Shown here: positions 1 through 6,509 of the stretch, one piece after another
Layout: each line of letters begins with the position of its first letter
Numbering within the stretch: position 1 is the stretch's first letter
Notes under the pieces: model-generated
The model's input: the letters and a program-made list of their open reading frames with translations, nothing else
Databases searched by the model: none
Told to the model about the DNA's origin: nothing
Made by a program: the position numbers and the translations under genes
DNA from: Peptococcaceae bacterium
GTDB lineage: Bacteria; Bacillota; Desulfitobacteriia; Desulfitobacteriales; Desulfitobacteriaceae
NCBI GenBank assembly: GCA_031289815.1
Contig: JAITOS010000002.1
Location: 1-17,587 of the forward strand
DNA: 17,587 nucleotides
Direction: 5' to 3'

Positions 1-20
1 TTTAAAGGAGCAATCGACTG

Positions 21-1232
21 ATGACGGCAAAAATCACGATGACCACCCCGCTGGTCGAAATGAACGGCGACGAGATGACCCGAATCCTCTGGCAATGGAT
101 CAAGGAAACGCTGATCCAGCCCTACGTTGACCTCAACACCGAGTACTATGACCTGAGCCTGGAAAAGCGCGACGCCTCCAACGATCAGATCACCACCGAG
201 GCGGCCTTGGCGACCAAAAAATACGGCGTAGCTGTCAAGTGCGCGACCATCACCCCCAACGCCCAGCGTATGAAGGAATATAGCCTAAAGGAGATGTGGA
301 AAAGCCCCAACGCCACAATCCGCTCCATTCTGGACGGAACCATCTTCCGGACGCCCATCATCGTCGATAGCGTCAAACCCTTCGTCAGCACCTGGAAAAA
401 ACCGATTACCATCGCTCGGCACGCCTACGGCGATATTTATAAGGACGTCGAATACCGCGTGGAAGCTCCGGGGAAAGCCGAACTCGTCTTTACCGGGGAA
501 AACGGGGAAGTCCGGCAAACCATCTTTGAATTCAAGGGGCCGGGGCTGCTCATGAGTATGCATAACCTCGACCGCTCCATTCAGAGCTTCGCCCGCTCCT
601 GCTTTAACTTTGCCCTCGATCGGAAGCAGGATCTCTGGTTTTCCGCCAAAGACACTATCTCCAAGACCTACGACGGAACCTTTAAAGAGATTTTTCAACA
701 GCTCTACGAGCAGGACTATAAGGAAAAATTTGAAGCCGCCGGCATTCAATATTTCTATACCCTGATCGACGACGCCATTGCCCGCGTCATCCGCTCGGAA
801 GGCGGCTTCATCTGGGCTTGTAAAAATTATGACGGTGACGTCATGTCCGACATGGTCGCCACCGCTTTCGGCAGTTTAGCCATGATGACCTCCGTGCTGG
901 TCTCGCCCGACGGCTATTATGAATTCGAGGCCGCGCACGGCACCGTCACCCGCCACTACTACCAATACCAAAAGGGAACGGAAACCTCCACCAATCCGAT
1001 GGCCACGATTTTCGCCTGGACCGGCGCTTTGAAAAAACGCGGCGAGCTGGACGGCATCCCCGAACTCGCCCGCTTTGCCGACGCCTTGGAGCAAGCCGCG
1101 ATCCAAACGATCGAGGACGGCGTCATGACCAAAGATCTGGCCGATCTGTCCCTTCTCAGCCAAAAGAAGGTTCTCAACAGTCAGGCTTTCCTGTCGGAGA
1201 TCCGGCAACGGTTGGATAAAATTCTTTCGTAA
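21..1232 (+). CDS. icd: NADP-dependent isocitrate dehydrogenase, eukaryotic-like (subfamily II) type
   Basis: Oxidative decarboxylation of isocitrate to 2-oxoglutarate with reduction of NADP+, in the cytoplasm. The 403-residue length matches the homodimeric eukaryotic/bacterial subfamily II rather than the E. coli Icd type. Visible motifs are NGDEMTRILW near the N-terminus, YDLSLEKRD, the substrate-binding segment SPNATIRSILDGT (about residues 94-106), and HGTVTRHY at 306-313. In this family the Arg-His of that last motif (R311, H312) contacts the NADP 2'-phosphate, so NADP rather than NAD is predicted. The ATG at 21 is preceded by AAAGGAG at 4-10 with a 10-nt spacer. Only 20 bases lie upstream, so the promoter and left neighbour are not visible. 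No clear terminator follows the TAA; the cbiM promoter begins 18 bp downstream. The family call is very secure; the physiological role (TCA-type or biosynthetic glutamate supply) is not decided by the sequence. Confidence 0.97.
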   Translation: MTAKITMTTPLVEMNGDEMTRILWQWIKETLIQPYVDLNTEYYDLSLEKRDASNDQITTEAALATKKYGVAVKCATITPNAQRMKEYSLKEMWKSPNATIRSILDGTIFRTPIIVDSVKPFVSTWKKPITIARHAYGDIYKDVEYRVEAPGKAELVFTGENGEVRQTIFEFKGPGLLMSMHNLDRSIQSFARSCFNFALDRKQDLWFSAKDTISKTYDGTFKEIFQQLYEQDYKEKFEAAGIQYFYTLIDDAIARVIRSEGGFIWACKNYDGDVMSDMVATAFGSLAMMTSVLVSPDGYYEFEAAHGTVTRHYYQYQKGTETSTNPMATIFAWTGALKKRGELDGIPELARFADALEQAAIQTIEDGVMTKDLADLSLLSQKKVLNSQAFLSEIRQRLDKILS

Positions 1233-1250
1233 ATTCTTTAAAGCCTTTCC

Positions 1251-1279
1251 TTGCATTCGCTTGCCATTTTCGGTACAAT
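1251..1279 (+). promoter_or_regulatory. Sigma-A-like promoter of the cobalt/nickel transporter operon
   Basis: TTGCAT (1251-1256) and TACAAT (1274-1279) are separated by exactly 17 bp. Transcription would start near 1286, giving a leader of about 180 nt before cbiM, much longer than is needed for translation. Confidence 0.6.
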
Positions 1280-1363
1280 GGACTCAGTGACAGGCTAGAA
1301 TTATCGTGATACTGGCGACTGGCGCGACAATCGCCGCTGACTCAACGATATAATAAAAATTAG

Positions 1364-1417
1364 AACCATGAAGGTTTTGAATCTCAACAGAAGTTGGGTC
1401 TATTCTTTCATGGTTTT
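1364..1417 (+). terminator. Terminator-like hairpin in the cbiM leader
   Basis: A 9-bp perfect outer stem (1364-1372 with 1407-1415) and an inner CUCAAC/GUUGGG helix with an AGAA tetraloop are followed by only a short T run. It would act as an attenuator upstream of cbiM rather than as the end of icd, because it lies downstream of the predicted cbiM promoter. The weak T tract lowers confidence in intrinsic termination. Confidence 0.4.
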
Positions 1418-1437
1418 AGCATTTCATGGTTTTAATA
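1406..1437 (+). repeat. Tandem 16-bp repeat (two copies plus a partial third)
   Basis: TTTCATGGTTTTAGCA (1406-1421) is followed directly by TTTCATGGTTTTAATA (1422-1437), then a degenerate third copy TTTTCATGG near 1438-1446. Each full copy carries TTCATGGTT, the complement of 1364-1372, so the two copies could form mutually exclusive hairpins. Confidence 0.8.
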
Positions 1438-1465
1438 TTTTCATGGGAAAGAGAGGTTTTCTACC

Positions 1466-2515
1466 ATGCATATGGCCGACGCGTTAATCTCCCCGGCTGT
1501 GGGCGGAGCCATGTTGGCGGTGGCCGCCGGTTTAGCCGTTTATTCCATCCACAAAATTCAAAACGACATGGACGAAAAAAAGATTCCCCTCATGGGGGTG
1601 ACCGGCGCTTTTGTGTTTGCCGCGCAGATGATCAATTTCAGCATTCCCGCCACCGGCTCCAGCGGTCATATCGTCGGCGCGCTCCTGCTGGCCGCTCTGC
1701 TCGGTCCTTACGCCGCTTTTTTGAGCATCGCTTCCGTTCTCCTCATTCAAGCCTTGTTCTTTGCCGACGGCGGGCTGCTGGCTTATGGGGCCAACGTCTT
1801 CAACATGGGCTTTTTCGCCTGTTTCCTGGCCTATCCTTTGATCTATCGCGGCTTCACCGGCAAAGGCTATTCCGCGAAGAAGATCTTTCTCGCCAGCCTG
1901 ATTTCCGTCGTCGTTGCCCTTCAGCTCAGCGCCTTCTGCGTCGTGCTGGAAACGCTTCTTTCCGGCAAAACGGAACTGCCGTTCGCCACCTTCCTCTTGT
2001 TCATGCAGCCGGTTCATCTGGCGATCGGCGTAGTGGAAGGCTTGGTCACTGCCGCTATCCTGATCTTTGTCTGGAAATCCCGGCCGGAAATCCTGGAAAG
2101 AGCCGCTTCCGGTCAAGCGCTGGGCGCTCTCCCGCTCAAAAAAATCCTGGCTGGCTTTGCCGCCGCCATCATCGTCACCGGTGGCGCGCTCTCCTGGTTT
2201 GCTTCCGCCCATCCGGACGGCTTGGAATGGTCCGTATTTAAGACGACCGGCGCCACCGAACTGGAAACCGGCGAGAGCCTGCATGAAACCCTCTCTTCCA
2301 TTCAAGAGCGAACGGCTTTTCTGCCCGATTACAATTTCCGGGCGCCCGCTCAGGAAGCGGCAACTGAAGCCGAAGATGAAGCGGTCTGGCCGTCCATCAA
2401 TAGCGGCACGAGCGTTTCCGGAATCATCGGCAGCGCCGTCATGCTCGTCTTCGCCGTTTTGCTCGGAGGGTTCATCCATCTCGTAAAGCGGCGAAATCAG
2501 CGTTTAAGCACATGA
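1466..2515 (+). CDS. cbiM: Cobalt/nickel ECF transporter substrate-binding membrane subunit, CbiM/NikM fused to a PDGLE domain
   Basis: Substrate-specific membrane component (S unit) of a group I energy-coupling-factor importer for Co2+ or Ni2+. The protein has 349 residues. The start MHMADALISP is the hallmark N-terminus of the family, where the Met1 amine and His2 bind the metal; H68 in SSGHIVGALL fits the second conserved His. CbiM spans about residues 1-205 with several hydrophobic helices. A further membrane helix (about 225-245) is followed by the PDGLE motif at 250-254 (PDGLEW), a soluble loop rich in Glu/Ala, and a C-terminal helix (about 318-339). This layout replaces a separate CbiN/NikN gene. 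The ATG follows GAGAGG (1451-1456) at 9 nt. cbiQ begins 18 nt after the stop. PDGLE fusions occur in nickel as well as cobalt systems, so the metal cannot be decided from the sequence; cbiM is used as the family symbol. Confidence 0.92.
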   Translation: MHMADALISPAVGGAMLAVAAGLAVYSIHKIQNDMDEKKIPLMGVTGAFVFAAQMINFSIPATGSSGHIVGALLLAALLGPYAAFLSIASVLLIQALFFADGGLLAYGANVFNMGFFACFLAYPLIYRGFTGKGYSAKKIFLASLISVVVALQLSAFCVVLETLLSGKTELPFATFLLFMQPVHLAIGVVEGLVTAAILIFVWKSRPEILERAASGQALGALPLKKILAGFAAAIIVTGGALSWFASAHPDGLEWSVFKTTGATELETGESLHETLSSIQERTAFLPDYNFRAPAQEAATEAEDEAVWPSINSGTSVSGIIGSAVMLVFAVLLGGFIHLVKRRNQRLST

Positions 2516-2533
2516 TAGGAGCGATCACTCTTT

Positions 2534-3343
2534 ATGTCCAATCTTACCAATTCCCTGTATAATCTGCGGCAAATGGACGATCTCGCCGATCAGGATACGC
2601 TGATCCACCGGATTCACCCGCTGGTCAAACTCCTCCTCACCCTTTTCTACCTGATCGTGGTCGTCTCTTTTGACCGCTACGAAATCATCCGTTTGATCCC
2701 CTTGTGCTTTTATCCCCTCATCGTCTTCAGTCTGGCCGAATTGCCCTTGGCTCCGCTCGCCAAAAAAATCCTGATCGTTCAGCCTTTCATCATCGGGGCC
2801 GGCGTCCTGAATCCCCTCTTCGATTCCCAAACCGTCGTTTTCGCCGGTCTCACCTTCTCCCGTGGCTGGCTTACGTTTATCTCCATCTTCATAAAAAGCA
2901 GTCTGACCGTCGCCGCTACCCTGCTCCTGATCGCCACCACCGGTATGCACCGCTTGGCGGCGGCTTTGCGCCTGCTAAGAATCCCCCGCCTGTTCGTTTT
3001 ACAATTGCTGCTCACCTACCGCTATATTTCTGTCCTGGGAGAAGAAGCCAACCGCTTATTCAGAGCCTATTCCCTCCGGGCCCCCCGGCAAAAAGGCGTT
3101 CATCACCGCGCTTGGGGTTCCCTCGCCGGTCAGCTTTTGCTCCGGACCCTGGACCGGGCGCAGCGCGTCTATCAGGCTATGGCGCTTCGAGGCTTTACGG
3201 GCGAATATTTTAGCGGCGCTCCTCCCCGGCTGAGGCTTGCCGACCTCCTCTATTTGATCCTTTGGGCCGCCTTTTTTCTCCTGGTCAGATTCGTGGATAT
3301 TCCTTCTCTGTTAGGTTCATTATTGATAGGAGCAAGCGCATGA
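2534..3343 (+). CDS. cbiQ: Cobalt/nickel ECF transporter coupling membrane protein CbiQ (EcfT)
   Basis: Transmembrane coupling subunit that links the CbiM substrate unit to the CbiO ATPase. It has 269 residues with about five hydrophobic segments and a long cytoplasmic coupling region in the C-terminal half. There the two short Ala-Arg-type motifs of EcfT proteins are recognisable as YSLRAP and MALRGF, which dock onto the ATPase. The N-terminal region with QDTLIHRIHPLVKLL matches the usual CbiQ start (a short amphipathic stretch, then HP.VKL). ATG 2534 has AGGAG at 2517-2521, a rather long 12-nt spacer. The stop overlaps the cbiO start in an ATGA, so translation is probably coupled. Family assignment is secure. 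Confidence 0.93.
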   Translation: MSNLTNSLYNLRQMDDLADQDTLIHRIHPLVKLLLTLFYLIVVVSFDRYEIIRLIPLCFYPLIVFSLAELPLAPLAKKILIVQPFIIGAGVLNPLFDSQTVVFAGLTFSRGWLTFISIFIKSSLTVAATLLLIATTGMHRLAAALRLLRIPRLFVLQLLLTYRYISVLGEEANRLFRAYSLRAPRQKGVHHRAWGSLAGQLLLRTLDRAQRVYQAMALRGFTGEYFSGAPPRLRLADLLYLILWAAFFLLVRFVDIPSLLGSLLIGASA

Positions 3344-4104
3344 GTCACCATAAAGTGGAAATTCAAGATGTACACTATCGCTATCCGGACGGCTATCCAG
3401 CCGTCAACGGTCTCTCTTTGCACATCCGGCACGGAGAATCGGTCGGAATTATCGGCGCTAACGGGGCCGGTAAATCGACCTTGCTGCTGCTGCTGATGGG
3501 CCTCATCTTTCCCAGCCAGGGGAAAATCGTGATCGGCGATATTCCGCTCAGCAAAAAGACCCTGCCCCTCATCCGCCAGAGAATGAGCATGGTCTTTCAG
3601 GATCCGGACGATCAATTATTCATGACGACGGTTTTTGACGACGTCGCTTTCGGCCCGCGCAATTTAAAATTGGAAGAAGCCGAAGTAACGGCGCGCGTAA
3701 CCCAGGCGTTGGCCAGAGTGGGCATCCCGCATTTAAGAGACCGGGCGCCCTACAAATTATCCGGCGGCGAAAAAAGAACGGCGGCCATCGCCTCCGTCCT
3801 CTCTATGGATCCTGATATCCTCGTCCTGGACGAACCCACCGCGTCGCTGGATCCCCAGTCCCGAAGACGGATCATGGATTTGTTGAAAGGCTTTCAGCAT
3901 ACCAAGATCATCACCAGTCACGATTTGGACATGGTCCTCGCGCTCTGTGAACGCGCCGTGGTCGTCAAGGACGGTAAAATCGCCGCCGACGCTCCCTCTC
4001 TGGAGCTTCTCACTCAGGCGGAACTCCTGGAAAGCTGTGGGCTGGAACTGCCGTTAAGCCTGCAAGGCTGCCCCCGCTGCGGCCTCAGTTCAAGCGCTGA
4101 ATGA
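3340..4104 (+). CDS. cbiO: Cobalt/nickel ECF transporter ATP-binding protein CbiO
   Basis: Cytoplasmic ABC ATPase that powers metal uptake with CbiM and CbiQ. The start at 3340 overlaps the cbiQ stop by ATGA and follows AGGAG, giving 254 residues; a longer reading upstream would lie inside cbiQ. All ABC motifs are intact: Walker A GANGAGKST (39-47), Q-loop VFQDPDDQ (Q87), signature LSGGEKR (140-146), Walker B ILVLDEPT (E165) and switch H194 in TSHD. Only one ATPase gene is present, so a CbiO homodimer is expected, as usual for group I ECF systems. The protein ends with a Cys-x-x-Cys (GCPRCG) a few residues before the stop, which is not part of the catalytic core. The 3' end overlaps the convergent Mrp-family gene by 20 bp. 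Confidence 0.95.
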   Translation: MSHHKVEIQDVHYRYPDGYPAVNGLSLHIRHGESVGIIGANGAGKSTLLLLLMGLIFPSQGKIVIGDIPLSKKTLPLIRQRMSMVFQDPDDQLFMTTVFDDVAFGPRNLKLEEAEVTARVTQALARVGIPHLRDRAPYKLSGGEKRTAAIASVLSMDPDILVLDEPTASLDPQSRRRIMDLLKGFQHTKIITSHDLDMVLALCERAVVVKDGKIAADAPSLELLTQAELLESCGLELPLSLQGCPRCGLSSSAE

Positions 4105-4876
4105 GCTTCTGGTACCCTTCCCGCAGGCAGGTATTTTCCATGAATTCAATCCGGCCCCGGTCGCACAGGCTCGCCAGCGCCGCGTCCAGAGGAATCCTGC
4201 CCAGAACCTCCGTCTCCCATTCCGCCGCCAGCCGCTCGCTCTGACCCTCGCCAAAGATTTTAAATTCCGTATCATTACTGCCGGGATATTTTACATAACT
4301 CATGTTTTCCACGATCCCTAAAACGGGAATGCCCATTTCCCTGGCCATACGGTACGCTTTGCGCACAGTGAGCTGTACCAGCTCCTGGGGCGTCGTCACC
4401 ACGATCACCCCGTCCAGCGGCAACGCTTGAAAGACCGTAAGCGGCACATCGCCGGTTCCCGGCGGCATATCGATAAACATATAGGCGATATCGCCCCAGC
4501 TCACATCCGTCCAAAACTGTTTGACCACATCGGCGATCAACGGGCCTCGCCAAGCCACCGGCATATCCGCCTGCTCCATGAGCAGCTGGCTGGAGATCAC
4601 GCTGATTCTCTCCTCTGTCTTTGCCGGAAACACCCCCAATTCCGAGTATTGGGCCTTGCTCCTGAGTCCGAATATTTGCGGAATCGAGGGGCCGGTGATG
4701 TCCGCGTCCATGATTCCCACGCTATATCCGTCTCTCTGTGCTAATACCGCCAGCATCGCCGTTACCAGCGATTTGCCGACGCCGCCTTTCCCGCTGATCA
4801 CCCCGACGATCCGCCTGACGGAACTGTGTTCATTGCTCTTTAAGATTCCCGTCTGCTCCTTCGCGTCCTCGCTCAC
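4085..4876 (-). CDS. Mrp/NBP35 (ApbC)-family P-loop ATPase lacking the usual Cys pair
   Basis: Family members carry or transfer Fe-S clusters using ATP. The 263-residue protein has the deviant Walker A GKGGVGKS (29-36), the D57 switch region MDADITGPSIPQIFG, MPPGTGD (137-143) and the ENMSY motif (190-194). Directly after ENMSY most relatives have CPxC, which bridges a 4Fe-4S cluster at the dimer interface; here the segment reads VKYPGSND, with Tyr197 and Ser200 at the aligned positions. There is also no N-terminal ferredoxin-like Cys cluster. The ATPase fold is therefore secure, but an Fe-S carrier role is doubtful; a MinD/ParA-like or metal-centre accessory role is possible. The start is GTG at 4876, with AAAGGAG at 4887-4893 spaced 10 nt. 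It is transcribed towards, and overlaps, cbiO, and has its own promoter upstream. Confidence 0.85.
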   Translation of the reverse strand: MSEDAKEQTGILKSNEHSSVRRIVGVISGKGGVGKSLVTAMLAVLAQRDGYSVGIMDADITGPSIPQIFGLRSKAQYSELGVFPAKTEERISVISSQLLMEQADMPVAWRGPLIADVVKQFWTDVSWGDIAYMFIDMPPGTGDVPLTVFQALPLDGVIVVTTPQELVQLTVRKAYRMAREMGIPVLGIVENMSYVKYPGSNDTEFKIFGEGQSERLAAEWETEVLGRIPLDAALASLCDRGRIEFMENTCLREGYQKLIQRLN

Positions 4877-4965
4877 GATGGCCTCGCTCCTTTGTTTTGT
4901 TATTTTGATCTTTGGCCGCAGCTCTGCTGCGTCACGCCGGGAACCCGGATTTTTAAAACGGCTCT

Positions 4966-4993
4966 TTTACCTAGAATATATTATATATACAAT
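4966..4993 (+). promoter_or_regulatory. Divergent plus-strand promoter candidate
   Basis: TTTACC (4966-4971) and TACAAT (4988-4993) are spaced 16 bp, interleaved with the minus-strand Mrp promoter. Transcription would begin near 5000, just before a well-placed SD and the ATG at 5028. The -35 match is only fair. Confidence 0.35.
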
Positions 4994-5003
4994 GAATCTT
5001 CAA
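4975..5003 (-). promoter_or_regulatory. Promoter of the Mrp-family gene
   Basis: On the minus strand TTGAAG (4998-5003) and TATATT (4975-4980) are spaced 17 bp apart in an AT-rich island within GC-rich DNA. The start codon lies about 90 nt downstream. It overlaps a plus-strand promoter candidate. Confidence 0.5.
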
Positions 5004-5027
5004 AAAATGCAATCCGGAGTGCCATGA

Positions 5028-5213
5028 ATGCATCGCCAACTATTAGGGAGAAAGCGCAGCGCCGTCCGTTTTGCGTCTGGACGGCGCAATCGGAGGAAAA
5101 GCGGAACCGCCCGCCGCCGGAGCCGCTCCAAGAAGAATACCAAACCCATTCTTTCTTTGCTCATCAAAGCCATAAATCATCAAGGTATGCCAAAAAAAAC
5201 CTTGTTTAACTGA
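5028..5213 (+). CDS. Possible small, very basic protein (61 aa), unproven
   Basis: Not recognised. The predicted product has 20 Arg/Lys and no Asp/Glu; residues 8-39 hold most of the positive charge and a short hydrophobic stretch ILSLLIKAI follows. In favour: a promoter candidate at 4966-4993, an SD CCGGAG at 5014-5019 spaced 8 nt from the ATG, and a strong hairpin 16 nt after the stop. Against: Arg-rich frames arise easily by chance in GC-rich DNA, the 5' half contains a 9-bp inverted repeat suggesting RNA structure, and no family is recognised. The region could equally encode an untranslated RNA or the leader of the aldo/keto reductase gene. Confidence 0.25.
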   Translation: MHRQLLGRKRSAVRFASGRRNRRKSGTARRRSRSKKNTKPILSLLIKAINHQGMPKKTLFN

Positions 5214-5228
5214 CGGCGGAGTGATACA

Positions 5229-5269
5229 TTGAAGGCAGAGGCGATGATCTATCCTCCCTCTGCCTTCAA
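5229..5269 (+). terminator. Strong 13-bp hairpin, probable terminator or attenuator upstream of the aldo/keto reductase gene
   Basis: TTGAAGGCAGAGG (5229-5241) pairs perfectly with CCTCTGCCTTCAA (5257-5269) around a 15-nt loop. It is followed by ATCCGTTCTTTTAT, T-rich but interrupted. Because it is symmetrical it could serve either strand. It lies about 70 nt before the aldo/keto reductase start. Confidence 0.5.
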
Positions 5270-5340
5270 ATCCGTTCTTTTATCCGGCAAGCCCGTTCTT
5301 TCCTCCAAACAAAATAAACTACAAAAAGGTGGGGATTATT

Positions 5341-6492
5341 TTGCTGTACCGCAACTATGGCAAGACCAACGAATCCGTCTCAATCCTGGGCTTCGGCTGT
5401 ATGCGTCTGCCCGTCCTCGACGGCAATCCCGTGAAGATTGACGAAAAAAAAGCCCTTCCCATGCTCCGCTACGCCATTGACGCCGGGGTCAATTACGTCG
5501 ATACCGCTTACCCCTATCACGGAACCGGGATGGAATCAGGCGGCGCCAGCGAACCCTTTGTCGCCAAAGCCCTGAAAGACGGCTATCGCGCCCGCGTCAA
5601 ACTGGCGACCAAGCTGCCCAGCTGGTTAATCAAAACGCGCTCCGATATGGACGCCTATTTGAACCGACAGCTGGAACGCCTGGAAACCGACCATATCGAC
5701 TTCTATCTGGTTCATTCTCTCAACCAGGATTACTGGCCGGTGTTAAAGGCCGCCGGCATTCATGAATTCCTGGATCAGGCCCTGAGCGACGGACGGATTC
5801 GCTACGCCGGTTTTTCCTTCCATGACCAATTGGGATTATTTAAGGAAATTGTGGACGATTACGATTGGTCGTTCTGCCAAATTCAATACAATTATCTGGA
5901 CGAAAACTACCAGGCGGGCCGGGAAGGGCTGCGCTACGCGGCTGAAAAAGGGCTGGGCCTCGCGATTATGGAACCGCTTCGCGGCGGTCATCTGGCCAAT
6001 CTGCCGCCCGCGATTCAAACCGTCATGGAGCAGAACGCCATCCAAAGAACGCCGGTCGAATGGGCGCTGCGCTGGGTGTGGAATCACCCGGAGGTGTCGG
6101 TGGCCCTGAGCGGCATGGGCGCGATGGAACAGGTCGTGGAAAACGTGCGGATTGCCCAAACAGCGACGGCCTCCTCCTTCACCGCACCGGAGACGGCGGT
6201 GATCGACCGGGTCAAACAGCTCTTCAAGGAAAAAACCAGAGTCCCCTGTACGGCTTGCGGCTACTGTATGCCCTGTCCGGTCGGTATCAACATCCCCGCC
6301 TGTTTCGCCCTGTACAATGACGATTGGATGCACGAAGGCCCGCCCGCCACCAGAAAATCCCGCTATCAAAACCTGACGGCTACGAGCGCCCTCGCCTCGC
6401 AATGCGCGGCGTGCGGACAGTGTGAAAGCCACTGCCCGCAAAGCCTGCCCATCCGCGAAGAATTAAAGCAGGTCGCCGCCCTGTTTGAATAG
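5341..6492 (+). CDS. Aldo/keto reductase with C-terminal bis-[4Fe-4S] ferredoxin-like domain
   Basis: Predicted cytoplasmic oxidoreductase of the ferredoxin-tailed aldo/keto reductase group common in anaerobes; the substrate is unknown. TTG 5341 is chosen as the start because it gives the typical N-terminus MLYRNYGKT and lies about 8 nt after AAGGTGG; a GTG at 5329 in the same frame would place the start on top of that SD. The product is 383 residues. The catalytic tetrad is visible as D54, Y59, K91 and H125 (VDTAYPYHG, ATKLP, LVHS). Residues 303-312 give CxxCxxCxxC followed by P, and 355-365 give CxxCxxCxxxC followed by P, enough for two 4Fe-4S clusters. These suggest electron transfer to or from ferredoxin rather than simple NAD(P)H chemistry. 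Its stop is 17 bp from that of the convergent GGDEF gene. Confidence 0.9.
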   Translation: MLYRNYGKTNESVSILGFGCMRLPVLDGNPVKIDEKKALPMLRYAIDAGVNYVDTAYPYHGTGMESGGASEPFVAKALKDGYRARVKLATKLPSWLIKTRSDMDAYLNRQLERLETDHIDFYLVHSLNQDYWPVLKAAGIHEFLDQALSDGRIRYAGFSFHDQLGLFKEIVDDYDWSFCQIQYNYLDENYQAGREGLRYAAEKGLGLAIMEPLRGGHLANLPPAIQTVMEQNAIQRTPVEWALRWVWNHPEVSVALSGMGAMEQVVENVRIAQTATASSFTAPETAVIDRVKQLFKEKTRVPCTACGYCMPCPVGINIPACFALYNDDWMHEGPPATRKSRYQNLTATSALASQCAACGQCESHCPQSLPIREELKQVAALFE

Positions 6493-6509
6493 CGTAAAGC
6501 CAACGCCGC

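Larger units (their letters stand above)
1286..1465 (+). promoter_or_regulatory. Structured 5' leader of cbiM, possible metal- or cofactor-responsive attenuator
   Basis: Three elements can be seen. First, a nested stem: TATCGT (1302-1307) pairs with ACGATA (1345-1350), enclosing GGCGA (1314-1318) with TCGCC (1331-1335). Second, a terminator-like hairpin: AACCATGAA (1364-1372) pairs with TTCATGGTT (1407-1415), with inner pairs GAAT/ATTC and CTCAAC/GTTGGG closing an AGAA loop, followed by TTTTA. Third, a 16-bp tandem repeat (1406-1421 and 1422-1437) supplies a second copy of TTCATGGTT, so two sites compete for the same upstream arm. I could not match it to the cobalamin riboswitch (no recognisable B12 box) nor convincingly to the NiCo (czcD) class. 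A cis-regulatory RNA is inferred from position, length and pairing potential. Confidence 0.45.
4877..5340. other. 464-bp gene-poor region between the Mrp-family ATPase and the aldo/keto reductase
   Basis: It contains overlapping divergent promoters (4966-5003), a doubtful basic ORF, inverted repeat GCGCCGTCC/GGACGGCGC (5059-5067 and 5079-5087, 11-nt loop), a weak hairpin CAAGGT/ACCTTG followed by TTT (5181-5204), and a 13-bp hairpin (5229-5269). No tRNA or known RNA family was recognised. Confidence 0.6.

Noticed and set aside
285..749. Long open frames on the minus strand within icd (also 876-1256)
   Set aside because: They lie fully inside a well-supported gene, have no SD, and reflect codon bias in GC-rich DNA.
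1286..1350. Assignment of the cbiM leader to the cobalamin or NiCo riboswitch class
   Set aside because: I could not place a B12 box or the conserved NiCo core; only generic pairing is visible.
1532..2479. A 315-codon minus-strand frame antisense to cbiM
   Set aside because: Low-complexity Asp/Gly/Gln composition typical of an antisense shadow; the plus-strand CbiM is certain.
4521..5027. Plus-strand frame across the Mrp-family start
   Set aside because: It overlaps the Mrp gene antisense and its own promoter region; no SD and no recognisable protein.
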